64,000 nt of DNA from JADJNW01 sp964526645 (GCA_964526645.1 CAZGJN010000015.1:1-64000); one strand, 5' to 3'. Positions 18,020-27,485 are shown, counted from the first letter of the stretch. The notes: generated by a model not told the origin, from the sequence alone. A program made the numbers and translations.

Positions 18020-18499
18020 TGTATTTTTGTTTTTTATAAAAATATCATTATCAGGTTTTTGTATTTTTTTTTCAAGAACCTGATTTCGGACAAAGTCGCT
18101 TTTTTGCATTTTACAAGGCAGGCACAAAGGGCTACCTTTGAGTTAGACAAACTTACAGCTTTGTCGGCATTCCTTTGCATCAGTTCGAAGTTATTATAAA
18201 CGATTTGAGTTCATTGCAGGCGGCGCTTCTGGCGCCGTTTCTTTTTGTTTGTTGAGTACTACTTTCTAAGGATGCGACTTGGGTATTGTAAATTGAAAAC
18301 ACCTAACTATTTGATAAACAAAAGATTGTATTAATGTTGTAAAGCACAGGGTTTTGGAATTAGATACTTTTTTTGATTTTCCACTTCTTGCGCAAAAGGA
18401 TATTTTTGAAATGCGATAGCTAAAGTGTGATCAAAGCAGCATGTTTTTCCTTACAAAAAGAGCCATTTTTTTGATAATCACCTTCAATCAATCCGATCC
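18020..18499. other. 480-bp intergenic region before leuA
   Basis: Divergent spacer between the helical-repeat gene (-) and leuA (+). It holds a TACCTTTG -7-like element (18133-18140), a GC-rich hairpin with a T-rich tail (18221-18250), and an unremarkable AT-rich stretch to 18499. A 20-codon frame at 18272-18334 has four scattered Leu codons but no convincing ribosome site. No longer gene is visible. Confidence 0.6.
18133..18250 (+). ncRNA. Candidate short transcript (small RNA or leuA leader) ending in a terminator
   Basis: A -7 box TACCTTTG at 18133-18140 is followed about 80 nt later by a hairpin CGGCGC / GCGCCG (18221-18226, 18232-18237) and the tail TTTCTTTTTGTTT. No plus-strand gene precedes it, so the terminator needs its own transcript of roughly 105 nt. 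It could be a small RNA or a terminated leader of the leu operon. It matches no RNA family I recognise. The TTTG upstream (18103-18106) is 26 nt away, too far for a typical -33. Confidence 0.3.
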
Positions 18500-19666
18500 A
18501 TGTCACAAACCAGCATTTTTATTTTTGATACAACGCTTCGAGATGGCGAGCAAGTACCTGGTTGTAAATTAAATACACATCAAAAGTTAGAAATCGCAAC
18601 GGCATTAGAACAATTAGGGGTTGACGTGATAGAGGCGGGTTTTCCGATCTCCAGTCCGGGGGATTTTCATGCCGTGATGGAAATTACAAAAGTGGTTAAA
18701 AATGTCACGGTTTGCGGGCTTTCCAGAGCAGTAGAGAAGGATATTCGGACGGCGGCGGAAGCTTTGATCTATGCAAAATATCCTCGAATTCACACGGGCA
18801 TTGGCACCTCCGATTCTCATATCCGCTACAAACTCCGTTTGACGCAAGCGGAAGTCATTGAGCGCGCCATCGGGGCTGTAAAATATGCCAAAAGTTTTGT
18901 AGAAGACGTAGAATTTTATGCAGAAGATGCCGGCAGAACGGATAATGAGTTTTTGGCTCGTGTGATTGAGGCAGTACTACAGGCAGGTGCGACGGTGCTC
19001 AACATCCCTGATACAACCGGCTATTGCCTACCGGAAGAATATGGTGCAAAGATTCGTTATCTGCAAGAAAATGTAAAAGGGATTGAGAAAGCAGTCATTT
19101 CTACGCATTGCCACAATGACCTGGGCTTAGCTACCGCCAATTCTATCGCTGGGATTCAAAATGGTGCCCGGCAAATTGAATGCACCATTAATGGCATCGG
19201 CGAGCGCGCCGGCAATACCTCCCTGGAGGAAGTCGTGATGATCATGCGGCAGCATCCCTACCTCAATTTTGTCAATAACATTCGCACCCAATTGCTTAAT
19301 CCGATAAGCCGCCTGGTATCAGAAAAAATGGGTATGCCCGTACAACCCAACAAGGCAATCGTGGGCGCAAACGCTTTTGCACATTCCTCGGGCATTCACC
19401 AGGATGGCGTGATCAAACGAAGGGATACCTATGAAATTATTGATCCAGCAGAAGTAGGCGTGGATACCTCCCGTATCGTCCTCACGGCTCGGAGTGGTCG
19501 GGCAGCTTTGGCATATCGTTCCAAAAATATCGGTTATAATTTGACAAAAGATGAACTGGATTTGGTGTACGCGAAATTTCTCGAAGTGGCAGATGTCAAA
19601 AAAGAAATTAATGATGAGGATTTGCACCAAATTATGGAAACAATCCCAGTGGCGGTGAGTCTATAA
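18500..19666 (+). CDS. leuA: 2-isopropylmalate synthase, short form
   Basis: 388 aa. It condenses acetyl-CoA with 2-oxoisovalerate, the first committed step of leucine synthesis. The HMGL-like TIM-barrel signature is present: FDTTLRDGEQVPGCKLN at the N-terminus and the metal-binding HxH in STHCHNDLGLATANS. GIHQDGVIKRRDTYEI is typical of isopropylmalate synthases. The protein stops at about residue 388, so the C-terminal LeuA_dimer allosteric domain of the approximately 520-aa forms is missing; short forms are normal in Bacteroidota. Being first of leuACDB settles isopropylmalate over homocitrate or citramalate synthase. Confidence 0.95.
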   Translation: MSQTSIFIFDTTLRDGEQVPGCKLNTHQKLEIATALEQLGVDVIEAGFPISSPGDFHAVMEITKVVKNVTVCGLSRAVEKDIRTAAEALIYAKYPRIHTGIGTSDSHIRYKLRLTQAEVIERAIGAVKYAKSFVEDVEFYAEDAGRTDNEFLARVIEAVLQAGATVLNIPDTTGYCLPEEYGAKIRYLQENVKGIEKAVISTHCHNDLGLATANSIAGIQNGARQIECTINGIGERAGNTSLEEVVMIMRQHPYLNFVNNIRTQLLNPISRLVSEKMGMPVQPNKAIVGANAFAHSSGIHQDGVIKRRDTYEIIDPAEVGVDTSRIVLTARSGRAALAYRSKNIGYNLTKDELDLVYAKFLEVADVKKEINDEDLHQIMETIPVAVSL

Positions 19667-19684
19667 CAACCCATCCATCAAACG

Positions 19685-21067
19685 ATGAAAAAAACACTAT
19701 TCGATAAAATCTGGGATGCGCATGTGGTGAGCGAAGTGGCTGGCGGCATGGCGGTTTTTTACATTGACAGACACCTGGTGCACGAAGTGACCAGCCCCCA
19801 GGCTTTTGCTGGCTTGGAAAAACGCGGCATTCCAGTTTTTAGAACCGAAAAAACAATTGCCACAACTGACCACAATGTACCTACGCGCGATCAGCACCTG
19901 CCCATTGCCGAAGCTCTTTCCCGCTTTCAGGTACAAAAACTGACGGAGTATTGCGATCAATTTGGGGTTCAGCTCTTCGGGTTGGGGCACCCTTACCAGG
20001 GTATCGTGCATGTGATTGGACCAGAACTCGGCATCACTCAGCCTGGCATGACCATCGTGTGCGGCGACAGTCATACTTCTACCCACGGTGCTTTTGGTTG
20101 TATCGCTTTTGGGATTGGTACCAGTGAAGTAGAGCAGGTACTCGCCACGCAGTGCATTTTGCAAAAAAAGCCCAAGCAAATGCGTATCAACGTGGAAGGG
20201 ACACTGCCCCCAGGCGTATTGGCTAAAGACATCATTTTGTACATTATCGCCCAACTTACTGCAGCAGGCGGTACGGGCTATTTCGTAGAATATGCCGGTT
20301 CGGCTATCCGAGCCTTGAGTATGGAAGGGCGCATGACCATTTGCAATATGAGTATCGAAATGGGCGCTCGCGGTGGGCTTATTGCACCTGATGAAACGAC
20401 TTTTGCTTACGTGAGAGGCAGAAAATATGCACCACAGGGTGCTGATTTTGAAAAAGCAGTAGCCTATTGGCAAACGTTGCACACAGATGCGGATGCCGTT
20501 TTTGATAAGGAATACACCTTTCGGGCTGAAGACATTGAACCAATGGTCACTTACGGTACCAACCCAGGGATGGGTATCAAAGTTACAGACAAAATCCCCT
20601 TGGAGGAGTCTGCTTCTTTTGCCAAATCATTGGAATACATGGGATTTGCAGCAGGCGAAACAATGCTTGGAAAGCCCATCAATTATGTTTTTATCGGGAG
20701 TTGCACCAATTCCAGAATTGAAGATTTGCGTACGGTAGCGGCGTATGTAAAAGGCAAAAAGAAAGCGGATAAGGTATATGCTATGATCGTCCCTGGCTCC
20801 AAGCAGGTAGAAGCACAGGTAAAAGCAGAAGGCTTAGATCAAATTTTCAAGGAAGCTGGATTCGACTTTCGGGAGCCGGGCTGCTCGGCTTGTTTGGGTA
20901 TGAACGAAGATAAAATTCCCGAAGGTGAATATTGTGTTTCTACTTCCAACCGCAACTTTGAAGGCAGGCAAGGCCCTGGTGCGCGCACGATCCTCGTTAG
21001 CCCGCTGATGGCTGCTGCTACGGCTATTGCCGGAAAAATCGTGGATGTGAGAAACTTTTTGAACTAA
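19685..21067 (+). CDS. leuC: 3-isopropylmalate dehydratase large subunit
   Basis: 460 aa, usual length. With LeuD it isomerises 2- to 3-isopropylmalate. It is an aconitase-family protein: GDSHTSTHGAFGCIAFGIGTSEVE (substrate and cluster region), and three cluster cysteines in FIGSCTNSR and GCSACLGMNED. It starts 18 bp after leuA and is followed by leuD after 68 bp, so it is part of the leuACDB operon. Confidence 0.97.
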   Translation: MKKTLFDKIWDAHVVSEVAGGMAVFYIDRHLVHEVTSPQAFAGLEKRGIPVFRTEKTIATTDHNVPTRDQHLPIAEALSRFQVQKLTEYCDQFGVQLFGLGHPYQGIVHVIGPELGITQPGMTIVCGDSHTSTHGAFGCIAFGIGTSEVEQVLATQCILQKKPKQMRINVEGTLPPGVLAKDIILYIIAQLTAAGGTGYFVEYAGSAIRALSMEGRMTICNMSIEMGARGGLIAPDETTFAYVRGRKYAPQGADFEKAVAYWQTLHTDADAVFDKEYTFRAEDIEPMVTYGTNPGMGIKVTDKIPLEESASFAKSLEYMGFAAGETMLGKPINYVFIGSCTNSRIEDLRTVAAYVKGKKKADKVYAMIVPGSKQVEAQVKAEGLDQIFKEAGFDFREPGCSACLGMNEDKIPEGEYCVSTSNRNFEGRQGPGARTILVSPLMAAATAIAGKIVDVRNFLN

Positions 21068-21135
21068 GCAAAGCATCAATCGTATCAAATGCAGGAAAAT
21101 ATTGCCCCTTCACCTGTTATCCCAATTTTTAGATC

Positions 21136-21729
21136 ATGGAAAAATTTCAAACGCTGATAACGACCGCTGTGCCCCTTCCGATAGAAGATATTGACACAGA
21201 TCAGATCATTCCAGCACGGTTTCTAAAAGCTACTACCCGCGAGGGTTTCGGTGAAAATCTCTTTCGGGACTGGCGCTTCCACGCAGATAATTCTCCCAAA
21301 ACAGATTTTGTACTCAATAATCCAATTTACACGGGTCAAATCTTGGTGGCAGGCAAAAACTTTGGTTGCGGCTCCAGTCGGGAGCACGCCGCCTGGGCTT
21401 TGGCAGATTATGGCTTCAAAGTGGTGGTATCCAGCTTTTTTGCCGATATTTTTCGCAACAATGCTTTGAACAATGGTTTGCTACCAGTGCAGGTTTCCTC
21501 GGACTTTTTGCACCAAATATTTATTGCTATTGAAAACAATCCCATGGCAACTTTGGAAGTTAATTTGGAACAGCAATTGATTTCAATCGTAGCGAATGGT
21601 AAATATGAAACCTTCGATATTGACCCCTACAAAAAAATGTGCCTGCTCAATGGCTATAATGATATTGACTATTTGCTGAGTTTGAAAAATGAAATAGAAG
21701 CATTTGAAAAACAACAAATTATATTCTAA
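21136..21729 (+). CDS. leuD: 3-isopropylmalate dehydratase small subunit
   Basis: 197 aa, usual length. It forms the swivel domain of the LeuCD isomerase. Signature motifs are DIDTDQIIPARFLK near residue 18 and the substrate-recognition loop AGKNFGCGSSREHAAWAL near 75. ATG 21136 fits the family start. It lies between leuC and leuB in the same direction. Confidence 0.97.
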   Translation: MEKFQTLITTAVPLPIEDIDTDQIIPARFLKATTREGFGENLFRDWRFHADNSPKTDFVLNNPIYTGQILVAGKNFGCGSSREHAAWALADYGFKVVVSSFFADIFRNNALNNGLLPVQVSSDFLHQIFIAIENNPMATLEVNLEQQLISIVANGKYETFDIDPYKKMCLLNGYNDIDYLLSLKNEIEAFEKQQIIF

Positions 21730-21762
21730 TAAAAATTAACCCTTGAACATTAAACTCAAATC

Positions 21763-22878
21763 ATGGAAAAAAAGATAGCCGTACTACCAGGCGATGGCAT
21801 CGGCCCTGAAGTAACCGAACAAGCCGTCAAAGCCTTGGATGCCATTGCACAGCGTTTTCATCACCACTTTACTTATTGTTTCGCTTTGGTAGGAGCGGTA
21901 GCCATGGATCATTACGGCGATCCATTGCCAGCCGAAACCCTGGACACCTGCCTGAATGCAGATGCAATTTTATTCGGTGCTATCGGCCATCCTAAGTACG
22001 ACAATGACCCCACCGCAACCGTGCGCCCCGAACAAGGTATCCTGCGGTTGCGCAAAAGCTTGGGGTTGTATGCGAATATTCGTCCAGTAACAACCTATCA
22101 GTCCTTGTTACACCTATCACCTTTGCGACAAGAAAAAGTGGAAGGCGTGGATATGGTGATTTATCGAGAATTGACCGGCGGGATTTATTTTGGCGCAAAA
22201 GGTAGAAAAAACGAAGGCCAAGAAGCTTTTGATACTTGCGAATACGCTCGTCCGGAGATAGAACGGATTGCACACCTCGCTTTTCAACAGGCGATGACCC
22301 GCAACCGGAAAGTGACCTTAGTGGATAAGGCGAATGTGATGGAAACCTCTCGCTTGTGGCGGGAAGTCGTTCAGCAATTGGCGAAAGACTACCCAGAAGT
22401 GGCACTCGATATGATGTTTGTGGATAATGCTGCCATGCAGTTGATTCAGTATCCCAAGCAATTCGATGTGATTTTGACTGACAATATGTTTGGCGATATC
22501 CTGTCTGATGAAGCCAGTGTTTTGTTGGGATCAATGGGCTTATTGCCTTCTGCATCCATCGGTGAAAAAACCTCCCTTTTTGAACCCATCCACGGCTCAT
22601 ATCCACAGGCTGCCGGGCAAGATATTGCCAACCCTATGGCTGCTATTCTATCGGCTGCCATGCTGCTGGAGTCTTTTGATTTGCAGAAAGAAGCGACGGC
22701 TGTGCGTTATGCTGTGCGCTATGTCCTGGAAAAAGGAATTGGTACGCGGGAATTAAATCCTGAGATCATTCACAGTTGCTCTCAAATTGGTGACCTCATT
22801 GCCCACATCATCGCTGTGGAAGAAGTCTTCGATTTACCATCCGACAAAATTCAGCAGCGCTTGTCAACGATCATTTAA
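21763..22878 (+). CDS. leuB: 3-isopropylmalate dehydrogenase
   Basis: 371 aa. It oxidises and decarboxylates 3-isopropylmalate with NAD+ to give 2-oxoisocaproate, the precursor of leucine. Family marks: LPGDGIGPEV at the N-terminus, RELTGGIYFG (LeuB-specific as against isocitrate dehydrogenase), the metal-binding DNMFGDILSDEASVLLGSMGLLPSAS, and EPIHGSYPQAAGQDIANPMA. It closes the leuACDB run, 33 bp after leuD and 33 bp before recQ. Confidence 0.97.
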   Translation: MEKKIAVLPGDGIGPEVTEQAVKALDAIAQRFHHHFTYCFALVGAVAMDHYGDPLPAETLDTCLNADAILFGAIGHPKYDNDPTATVRPEQGILRLRKSLGLYANIRPVTTYQSLLHLSPLRQEKVEGVDMVIYRELTGGIYFGAKGRKNEGQEAFDTCEYARPEIERIAHLAFQQAMTRNRKVTLVDKANVMETSRLWREVVQQLAKDYPEVALDMMFVDNAAMQLIQYPKQFDVILTDNMFGDILSDEASVLLGSMGLLPSASIGEKTSLFEPIHGSYPQAAGQDIANPMAAILSAAMLLESFDLQKEATAVRYAVRYVLEKGIGTRELNPEIIHSCSQIGDLIAHIIAVEEVFDLPSDKIQQRLSTII

Positions 22879-22911
22879 AAACAAATTGGTTACATTTGTT
22901 GAAAAAAGGGA

Positions 22912-24813
22912 TTGGTTGATACACCGCTTCACATATTAAAAAAGTACTGGGGTTATGATGCTTTCCGCCCTTTGCAGCAAGATATTATTCAATCTGTATT
23001 GGATGGAAAAGATACCCTCGCTTTGATGCCTACGGGGGGCGGAAAATCCATTTGCTTTCAAGTACCTGCCCTTTGTAAGGAAGGTATTTGTATCGTCATC
23101 TCGCCGCTCATTGCGCTGATGAAAGACCAGGTGCACAACCTGCGCCAGCGCGACATTCCTGCCGCTGCCATTTACTCCGGTATGCACGCCAATGAAATTG
23201 ATCAAACTTTTGACAATTGTATCTATGGCAATACCAAGCTGCTTTATCTCTCGCCCGAACGCTTGATAACCGACCTTGCTCGCGAGCGCATCACTCGGAT
23301 GTCTGTGAACCTTTTGGCAGTGGACGAGGCGCATTGTATCTCCCAGTGGGGCTATGATTTTCGACCGCCGTACTTGGAAATTGCTGCTATCAGAGAATTG
23401 GCACCTCATGCACCTATTCTGGCGCTGACGGCTACTGCGACCCCCGAAGTAGTACAAGACATTCAGGAAAAGCTGTATTTTACTTCCAAAAATGTTTTTC
23501 AAAAGAGCTTTGAGCGGAGCAACCTCGCCTATGTGGTGTTGCAAGAGGAAGGTAAAATGGAAAAACTCCTCGACATTCTTCAAAAGGTGCCGGGCTGTGG
23601 CGTGGTGTACGTTCGCAATCGAAGGAAAACCAAAGAAATTGCTGATTTTTTACAGCGAAAAGGTATTGCGGCTGATTTCTATCACGCTGGATTGAACCCA
23701 GAAGAACGCTCCCAAAAACAGGATGCCTGGATCAGCAATAAAACCCGCATTATGGTGAGCACCAACGCCTTTGGTATGGGGATTGATAAGCCCGACGTGC
23801 GCATCGTGGTGCACATGGAATTGCCAGATAGCCTCGAAGCTTACTTCCAGGAAGCCGGGCGCGCCGGGCGCGATGGCAAGAAGGCCTTTGCCACTTTGTT
23901 GTACAATCAAACAGACCGCCTGAATTTGGAAAAAAATTATGAATTGGCTTTTCCTGATATGGACGAAATCCGGCAAGTATATCGGGCGCTGGGTAGTTAT
24001 TTTCAGCTTGCCATCGGTGCTGGTGAAGCCCAGAGCTATGATTTTGATATTGCGGAGTTCTGTAAGAATTTTCGGCTTGAGGCAGTAAAGGTACTCAATG
24101 CCCTCAAAGCGCTGGAGCAGGCGGGTTGGTTGGTCTTGACAGAAGCGGTCTTTGTGCCTTCCAGCCTTAAAATCTTAGTTTCAAAAGAGGAATTATACGA
24201 TTATCAACTCAAAAAGCCTAAACTAAATTTGGTGATCAAAACCATTCTGCGCACCTACCAGGGCGCTTTCGGGCATTTTATCAACATTCGGGAAAATCAG
24301 ATCGCTACTTTTTTGAAAATACCGGTAGCGGAAGTCAAAGCGGCCTTGCAACTCATGCACCAGGAAGGAATCTTGCATTATCAGGAACAAAAGGACAAGC
24401 CTCAAATCATTTTCCTGAAAGACCGAGTGGATACACCAAATCTAACCATTGACTTTCAGTTGTATCAGTTTCGGAAAAAAAGACATTGGGATCGCATCCA
24501 ACAAGCGATTTCGTATGCAGAAAATTCGGTTTGCCGGAGCCGCCAATTACTGTATTATTTCGGTGAAAAAAATGATAAAGACTGCGGTATATGCGATGTG
24601 TGCCTTGGCAGAACCAAAGCGGATATGAGCAACGCCGATTTTGATACCATCAAGTCCAAAATACAGGAAAAACTCTCGCTATCACCTACTGCGCTGGAAG
24701 CATTGGTGGGCGCTTTTTCTTCCTCTAATCAAAAAAAAGTATTGGAAGTGATTCAATATTTACAAGACGAAGGCTACATTGTGCAAAATGGAAATATTTT
24801 ACAATGGAAATAA
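22912..24813 (+). CDS. recQ: RecQ-family ATP-dependent DNA helicase
   Basis: 633 aa. It is a 3'-5' DNA helicase for recombination and replication repair. Walker A is MPTGGGKS; DEAH-type Walker B is AVDEAHCISQWGYDFRPPY; motif VI lies in FQEAGRAGRDGKK. The zinc-binding RQC part has Cys residues in CRSRQLLYYF and DCGICDVCLG. The C-terminal 90 residues look like a small winged-helix fold; a typical HRDC domain is not evident. The only in-frame start is TTG 22912, because TGA lies at 22900 and no ATG occurs before motif I. The 33-bp spacing after leuB suggests readthrough from the leu operon. Confidence 0.93.
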   Translation: MVDTPLHILKKYWGYDAFRPLQQDIIQSVLDGKDTLALMPTGGGKSICFQVPALCKEGICIVISPLIALMKDQVHNLRQRDIPAAAIYSGMHANEIDQTFDNCIYGNTKLLYLSPERLITDLARERITRMSVNLLAVDEAHCISQWGYDFRPPYLEIAAIRELAPHAPILALTATATPEVVQDIQEKLYFTSKNVFQKSFERSNLAYVVLQEEGKMEKLLDILQKVPGCGVVYVRNRRKTKEIADFLQRKGIAADFYHAGLNPEERSQKQDAWISNKTRIMVSTNAFGMGIDKPDVRIVVHMELPDSLEAYFQEAGRAGRDGKKAFATLLYNQTDRLNLEKNYELAFPDMDEIRQVYRALGSYFQLAIGAGEAQSYDFDIAEFCKNFRLEAVKVLNALKALEQAGWLVLTEAVFVPSSLKILVSKEELYDYQLKKPKLNLVIKTILRTYQGAFGHFINIRENQIATFLKIPVAEVKAALQLMHQEGILHYQEQKDKPQIIFLKDRVDTPNLTIDFQLYQFRKKRHWDRIQQAISYAENSVCRSRQLLYYFGEKNDKDCGICDVCLGRTKADMSNADFDTIKSKIQEKLSLSPTALEALVGAFSSSNQKKVLEVIQYLQDEGYIVQNGNILQWK

Positions 24814-24818
24814 ATATT

Positions 24819-24914
24819 ATGATTACAAATTATTACAAGCTTCACTTATACCGCGAAATTGAGAAAGAAGCCCAGGTGTTGATTCAACAAATAGATACGG
24901 AATCAAATTTGTGA
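24819..24914 (+). CDS. Small ORF (31 aa) coupled to the glycosyltransferase gene
   Basis: ATG 24819 opens a 31-codon frame (MITNYYKLHLYREIEKEAQ, then VLIQQIDTESNL) whose TGA overlaps the GTG start of the glycosyltransferase (GTGA at 24911-24914). It begins 5 bp after the recQ stop. It is polar and helical with no known match. It may be a real small protein or a device for passing ribosomes from recQ to the glycosyltransferase. It could equally be chance. Confidence 0.35.
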   Translation: MITNYYKLHLYREIEKEAQVLIQQIDTESNL

Positions 24915-26032
24915 AACGCATCATCTGTACAGTTACTAATGATTTGAGCTACGACCAGCGCATGACCCGCAGCTGCAGCAGCCTGGCAAAGGCGGGTTTT
25001 CAGGTACACCTGCTGGGGCGCTTGCGCAGGTATTCCCAGCCATTGACCCATCAGCCTTTCGAGCAGCAACGCCTTCGTTGTTGGTTTGAAAAAGGAAAAT
25101 TTTTTTATTTGGAATATAATATTCGCCTGTTTTTTTATTTACTTTTTGCAAAATTTGATCTTGTTTGCGCTGTAGATTTGGATACCATCCTGCCGGGTTT
25201 GATCGTCAGCAAAATTCGGCGGAAGCCTTGTGTTTATGATGCCCATGAGTATTTCACAGAAACTCCCGAAGTGGTGCGCCGCCCAATGATTAAACGCATC
25301 TGGGAACTTGTGGCGCGGTTTGCCATCCCACGCGTAAATGCAGCCTACACCGTAGGGGAGAGCTTGGCAGAGATTTTTGAACGACGTTATGGCAAGCCTT
25401 TTGGCGTTGTCAGGAATGTTCCTTTTCGGCAAGATGAAATCGCGCAGCCGGATCGTACCAAACCTCCCATCGTATTGTACCAGGGCGCATTGAACGAAGG
25501 ACGATGCTTGGAATCAACCATCCAGGCAATGCAATTCATAGAAGGGGCTGAACTCTGGCTGGCAGGCGAGGGAGATTGCTCCGACACTCTACGGCAAATG
25601 ACCACTCAACTGAAGCTCCAGCACAAGGTAAAATTTCTGGGTTATCTTCATCCAGAAGACCTTCGCAAGGTAACCCTTCAGGCGACTATCGGATTAAACT
25701 TGCTGGAAAACAAGGGCTTGAGTTACTACTACTCGCTCGCCAACAAGGCGTTTGACTATATTCAGGCGGGCTTACCTTCTATCCACATGCGCTTTCCGGA
25801 GTATGAAAAAATCAATACGCAGTATTCTCCTTTTCTCTTGCTTGAACAAGGCGATGCCCGAACCATTGCTCATGCTATTCAGCAATTGCTGCAGGATGTT
25901 ACTTTGTATCAACAACTACGAACGAGCTGCCTGCAAGCTCGCCATTTGTTTACTTGGGAGAAAGAGGAGGCGAAGTTGTTAGCCACATATGATATTTTTA
26001 TTGAAGCTGAAAAGGCGAAGTCAGAAACATAA
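24911..26032 (+). CDS. Glycosyltransferase family 4 protein
   Basis: 373 aa, GTG start. The opening KRIICTVTNDLSYDQRMTRSC is typical of Bacteroidota GT4 enzymes. The GT-B fold shows a KPCVYDAHEYFTE acceptor-side motif, the linker VVRNVPF, and the C-terminal Rossmann half (IVLYQGALNEGR, AELWLAGEGDC, VKFLGYLHPEDLRKV). It probably transfers an activated sugar to a cell-surface glycan or lipid at the inner membrane face; donor and acceptor cannot be told. It is followed after 27 bp by an oxidoreductase of the sugar-modifying type, which may act in the same pathway. Confidence 0.88.
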   Translation: MKRIICTVTNDLSYDQRMTRSCSSLAKAGFQVHLLGRLRRYSQPLTHQPFEQQRLRCWFEKGKFFYLEYNIRLFFYLLFAKFDLVCAVDLDTILPGLIVSKIRRKPCVYDAHEYFTETPEVVRRPMIKRIWELVARFAIPRVNAAYTVGESLAEIFERRYGKPFGVVRNVPFRQDEIAQPDRTKPPIVLYQGALNEGRCLESTIQAMQFIEGAELWLAGEGDCSDTLRQMTTQLKLQHKVKFLGYLHPEDLRKVTLQATIGLNLLENKGLSYYYSLANKAFDYIQAGLPSIHMRFPEYEKINTQYSPFLLLEQGDARTIAHAIQQLLQDVTLYQQLRTSCLQARHLFTWEKEEAKLLATYDIFIEAEKAKSET

Positions 26033-26059
26033 AAAATAAAGCTAAATAAAAAACCCGCT

Positions 26060-27259
26060 ATGATACAACCGCGAAAAATAGCCATGTTGGGTACCGGTCT
26101 TATTGGTTGGTTTTACACCAAATCCTTACACGAGCACCGTCGTCCGGATCGAGTGCACGTCGTGTATTCCCGCAGCGAAGCGCGTGGAGAAACTTTTGCA
26201 AAAGAGTGGGGCATCCCGAAGTATGTCACCGATTTGGAGCAAGCAATCTGTGATCCTCAAGTAGATACAGTCATTATAGGGCTTCCTAACGACCTCCACC
26301 TTGAGGCTGTTCGCTTATGTTGCAAACATAAAAAAGCAGTGCTTTGTACGAAACCCTTAGCGCGTACCGCTGCCGAAGCGAAGGAAATATTGAACATGGT
26401 TGAACAGGCGGGTATTTTTAATGGCTATCTGGAGGATTTGGCTTACACACCCAAAACCCTGCAAGCCCTGCAATCTGTAAGAGAAGGAGCCATCGGGCGC
26501 GTTACCTGGGCGCGTTCCCGCGAAGCGCATCCCGGCCCGCATTCCAGTTGGTTTTGGGATTTGCAAAAGGCTGGCGGCGGCGCTATTGTTGATCTGGGCT
26601 GCCATTGTATAGAAATTGCCCGAAATTACATCGGCAAAGATATTCTACCGATAGAAGCCATGTGCTGGGCAGCTACGCAAGTAAAACCCATTGAAGCAGA
26701 GGACAATGCGATCGGTTTGGTGAAATACGCTTCGGGCGCTATCGCGCAATTTGAGGTGAGTTGGTCTTTTCGAGGCGGAATGGATCTGCGCGACGAGGTA
26801 TCGGGGACGGATGGAATTATTCGTACCGACCACTTCCTACGCACTGGTTTTGAATTATTTACAGCAACAAAAGAAAGTGGCTATATTGCAGAAAAAGCAG
26901 AAACGGCTTCGGGCTGGCTCTTTCCGGTGGGAGATGAGGTGAATGCACTGGGTTATAACCACATGTTTACCGATATGTTTGAGGCGATGGATCGGAATAC
27001 TAAACCAATGGAAACCTTCTATGATGGTTATGTTGTAAACGCTATAATGGACGCTTGCTACAAATCAGCTATATCTAAACAATGGGAACCGGTGGTTTTG
27101 GAGGATTGGCGAGGCAGAACCGATGTGACCGCATTTTCGCCTTTTGTGGAATTTGATGCAGATCATTGGTTTATCAAGGAGGAGTTGCTGCCGGATGGGC
27201 GCAAGAAAGTAATCAAAAAGCATAAGATTTCGGGTGAAACAACTCAAGGGTTTATTTGA
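26060..27259 (+). CDS. Gfo/Idh/MocA-family NAD(P)-dependent oxidoreductase
   Basis: 399 aa. The N-terminal Rossmann domain begins IAMLGTGLIGWFYTKSLHEH and has the conserved lysine in VLCTKPLARTAAEAKE. The C-terminal GFO_IDH_MocA fold includes VDLGCHCIEIARNYIG and NAIGLVKYASGAIAQFEVSW. Family members oxidise or reduce sugars and inositols. The exact substrate is unknown, and the neighbouring glycosyltransferase only suggests carbohydrate work. The ATG at 26060 matches the family start. Confidence 0.88.
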   Translation: MIQPRKIAMLGTGLIGWFYTKSLHEHRRPDRVHVVYSRSEARGETFAKEWGIPKYVTDLEQAICDPQVDTVIIGLPNDLHLEAVRLCCKHKKAVLCTKPLARTAAEAKEILNMVEQAGIFNGYLEDLAYTPKTLQALQSVREGAIGRVTWARSREAHPGPHSSWFWDLQKAGGGAIVDLGCHCIEIARNYIGKDILPIEAMCWAATQVKPIEAEDNAIGLVKYASGAIAQFEVSWSFRGGMDLRDEVSGTDGIIRTDHFLRTGFELFTATKESGYIAEKAETASGWLFPVGDEVNALGYNHMFTDMFEAMDRNTKPMETFYDGYVVNAIMDACYKSAISKQWEPVVLEDWRGRTDVTAFSPFVEFDADHWFIKEELLPDGRKKVIKKHKISGETTQGFI

Positions 27260-27303
27260 TTTGTCAATTGAAGTTTTGCCCATAGTAGCACAAAAGATCA
27301 CCC

Positions 27304-27351
27304 AAGAAACTACAACCTTTATTTTTATAAAATGCTGATTGGTAGTTTCTT
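27304..27351. terminator. Long-loop hairpin between convergent genes
   Basis: AAGAAACTAC (27304-27313) and GTAGTTTCTT (27342-27351) are perfect 10-bp complements around a 28-nt AT-rich loop. It lies 45 bp after the oxidoreductase stop and about 135 bp from the end of the minus-strand SprB-type gene, so it may stop transcription either way. The long loop and lack of a strong T-run make it a weak terminator. Confidence 0.4.
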
Positions 27352-27485
27352 ATGATTTTGTTGGCACATTGGCAAATCAACTTATAACACGCTCAATTGA
27401 TGAAGGCGTAATAAAAACTAAATAACAGACAGATTTATAATTGTCTAATTTTTCATATTTATGCCTTCTCATTTCAAATCTGGTG

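Noticed and set aside
18272..18334. 20-codon frame MRLGYCKLKTPNYLINKRLY as a leucine leader peptide before leuA
   Set aside because: Four Leu codons in 20 but not clustered, ribosome site too close, and no terminator pairing after it.
19697..20482. 261-aa minus-strand frame opposite leuC
   Set aside because: No start signal or recognisable domain; leuC is certain on the other strand.
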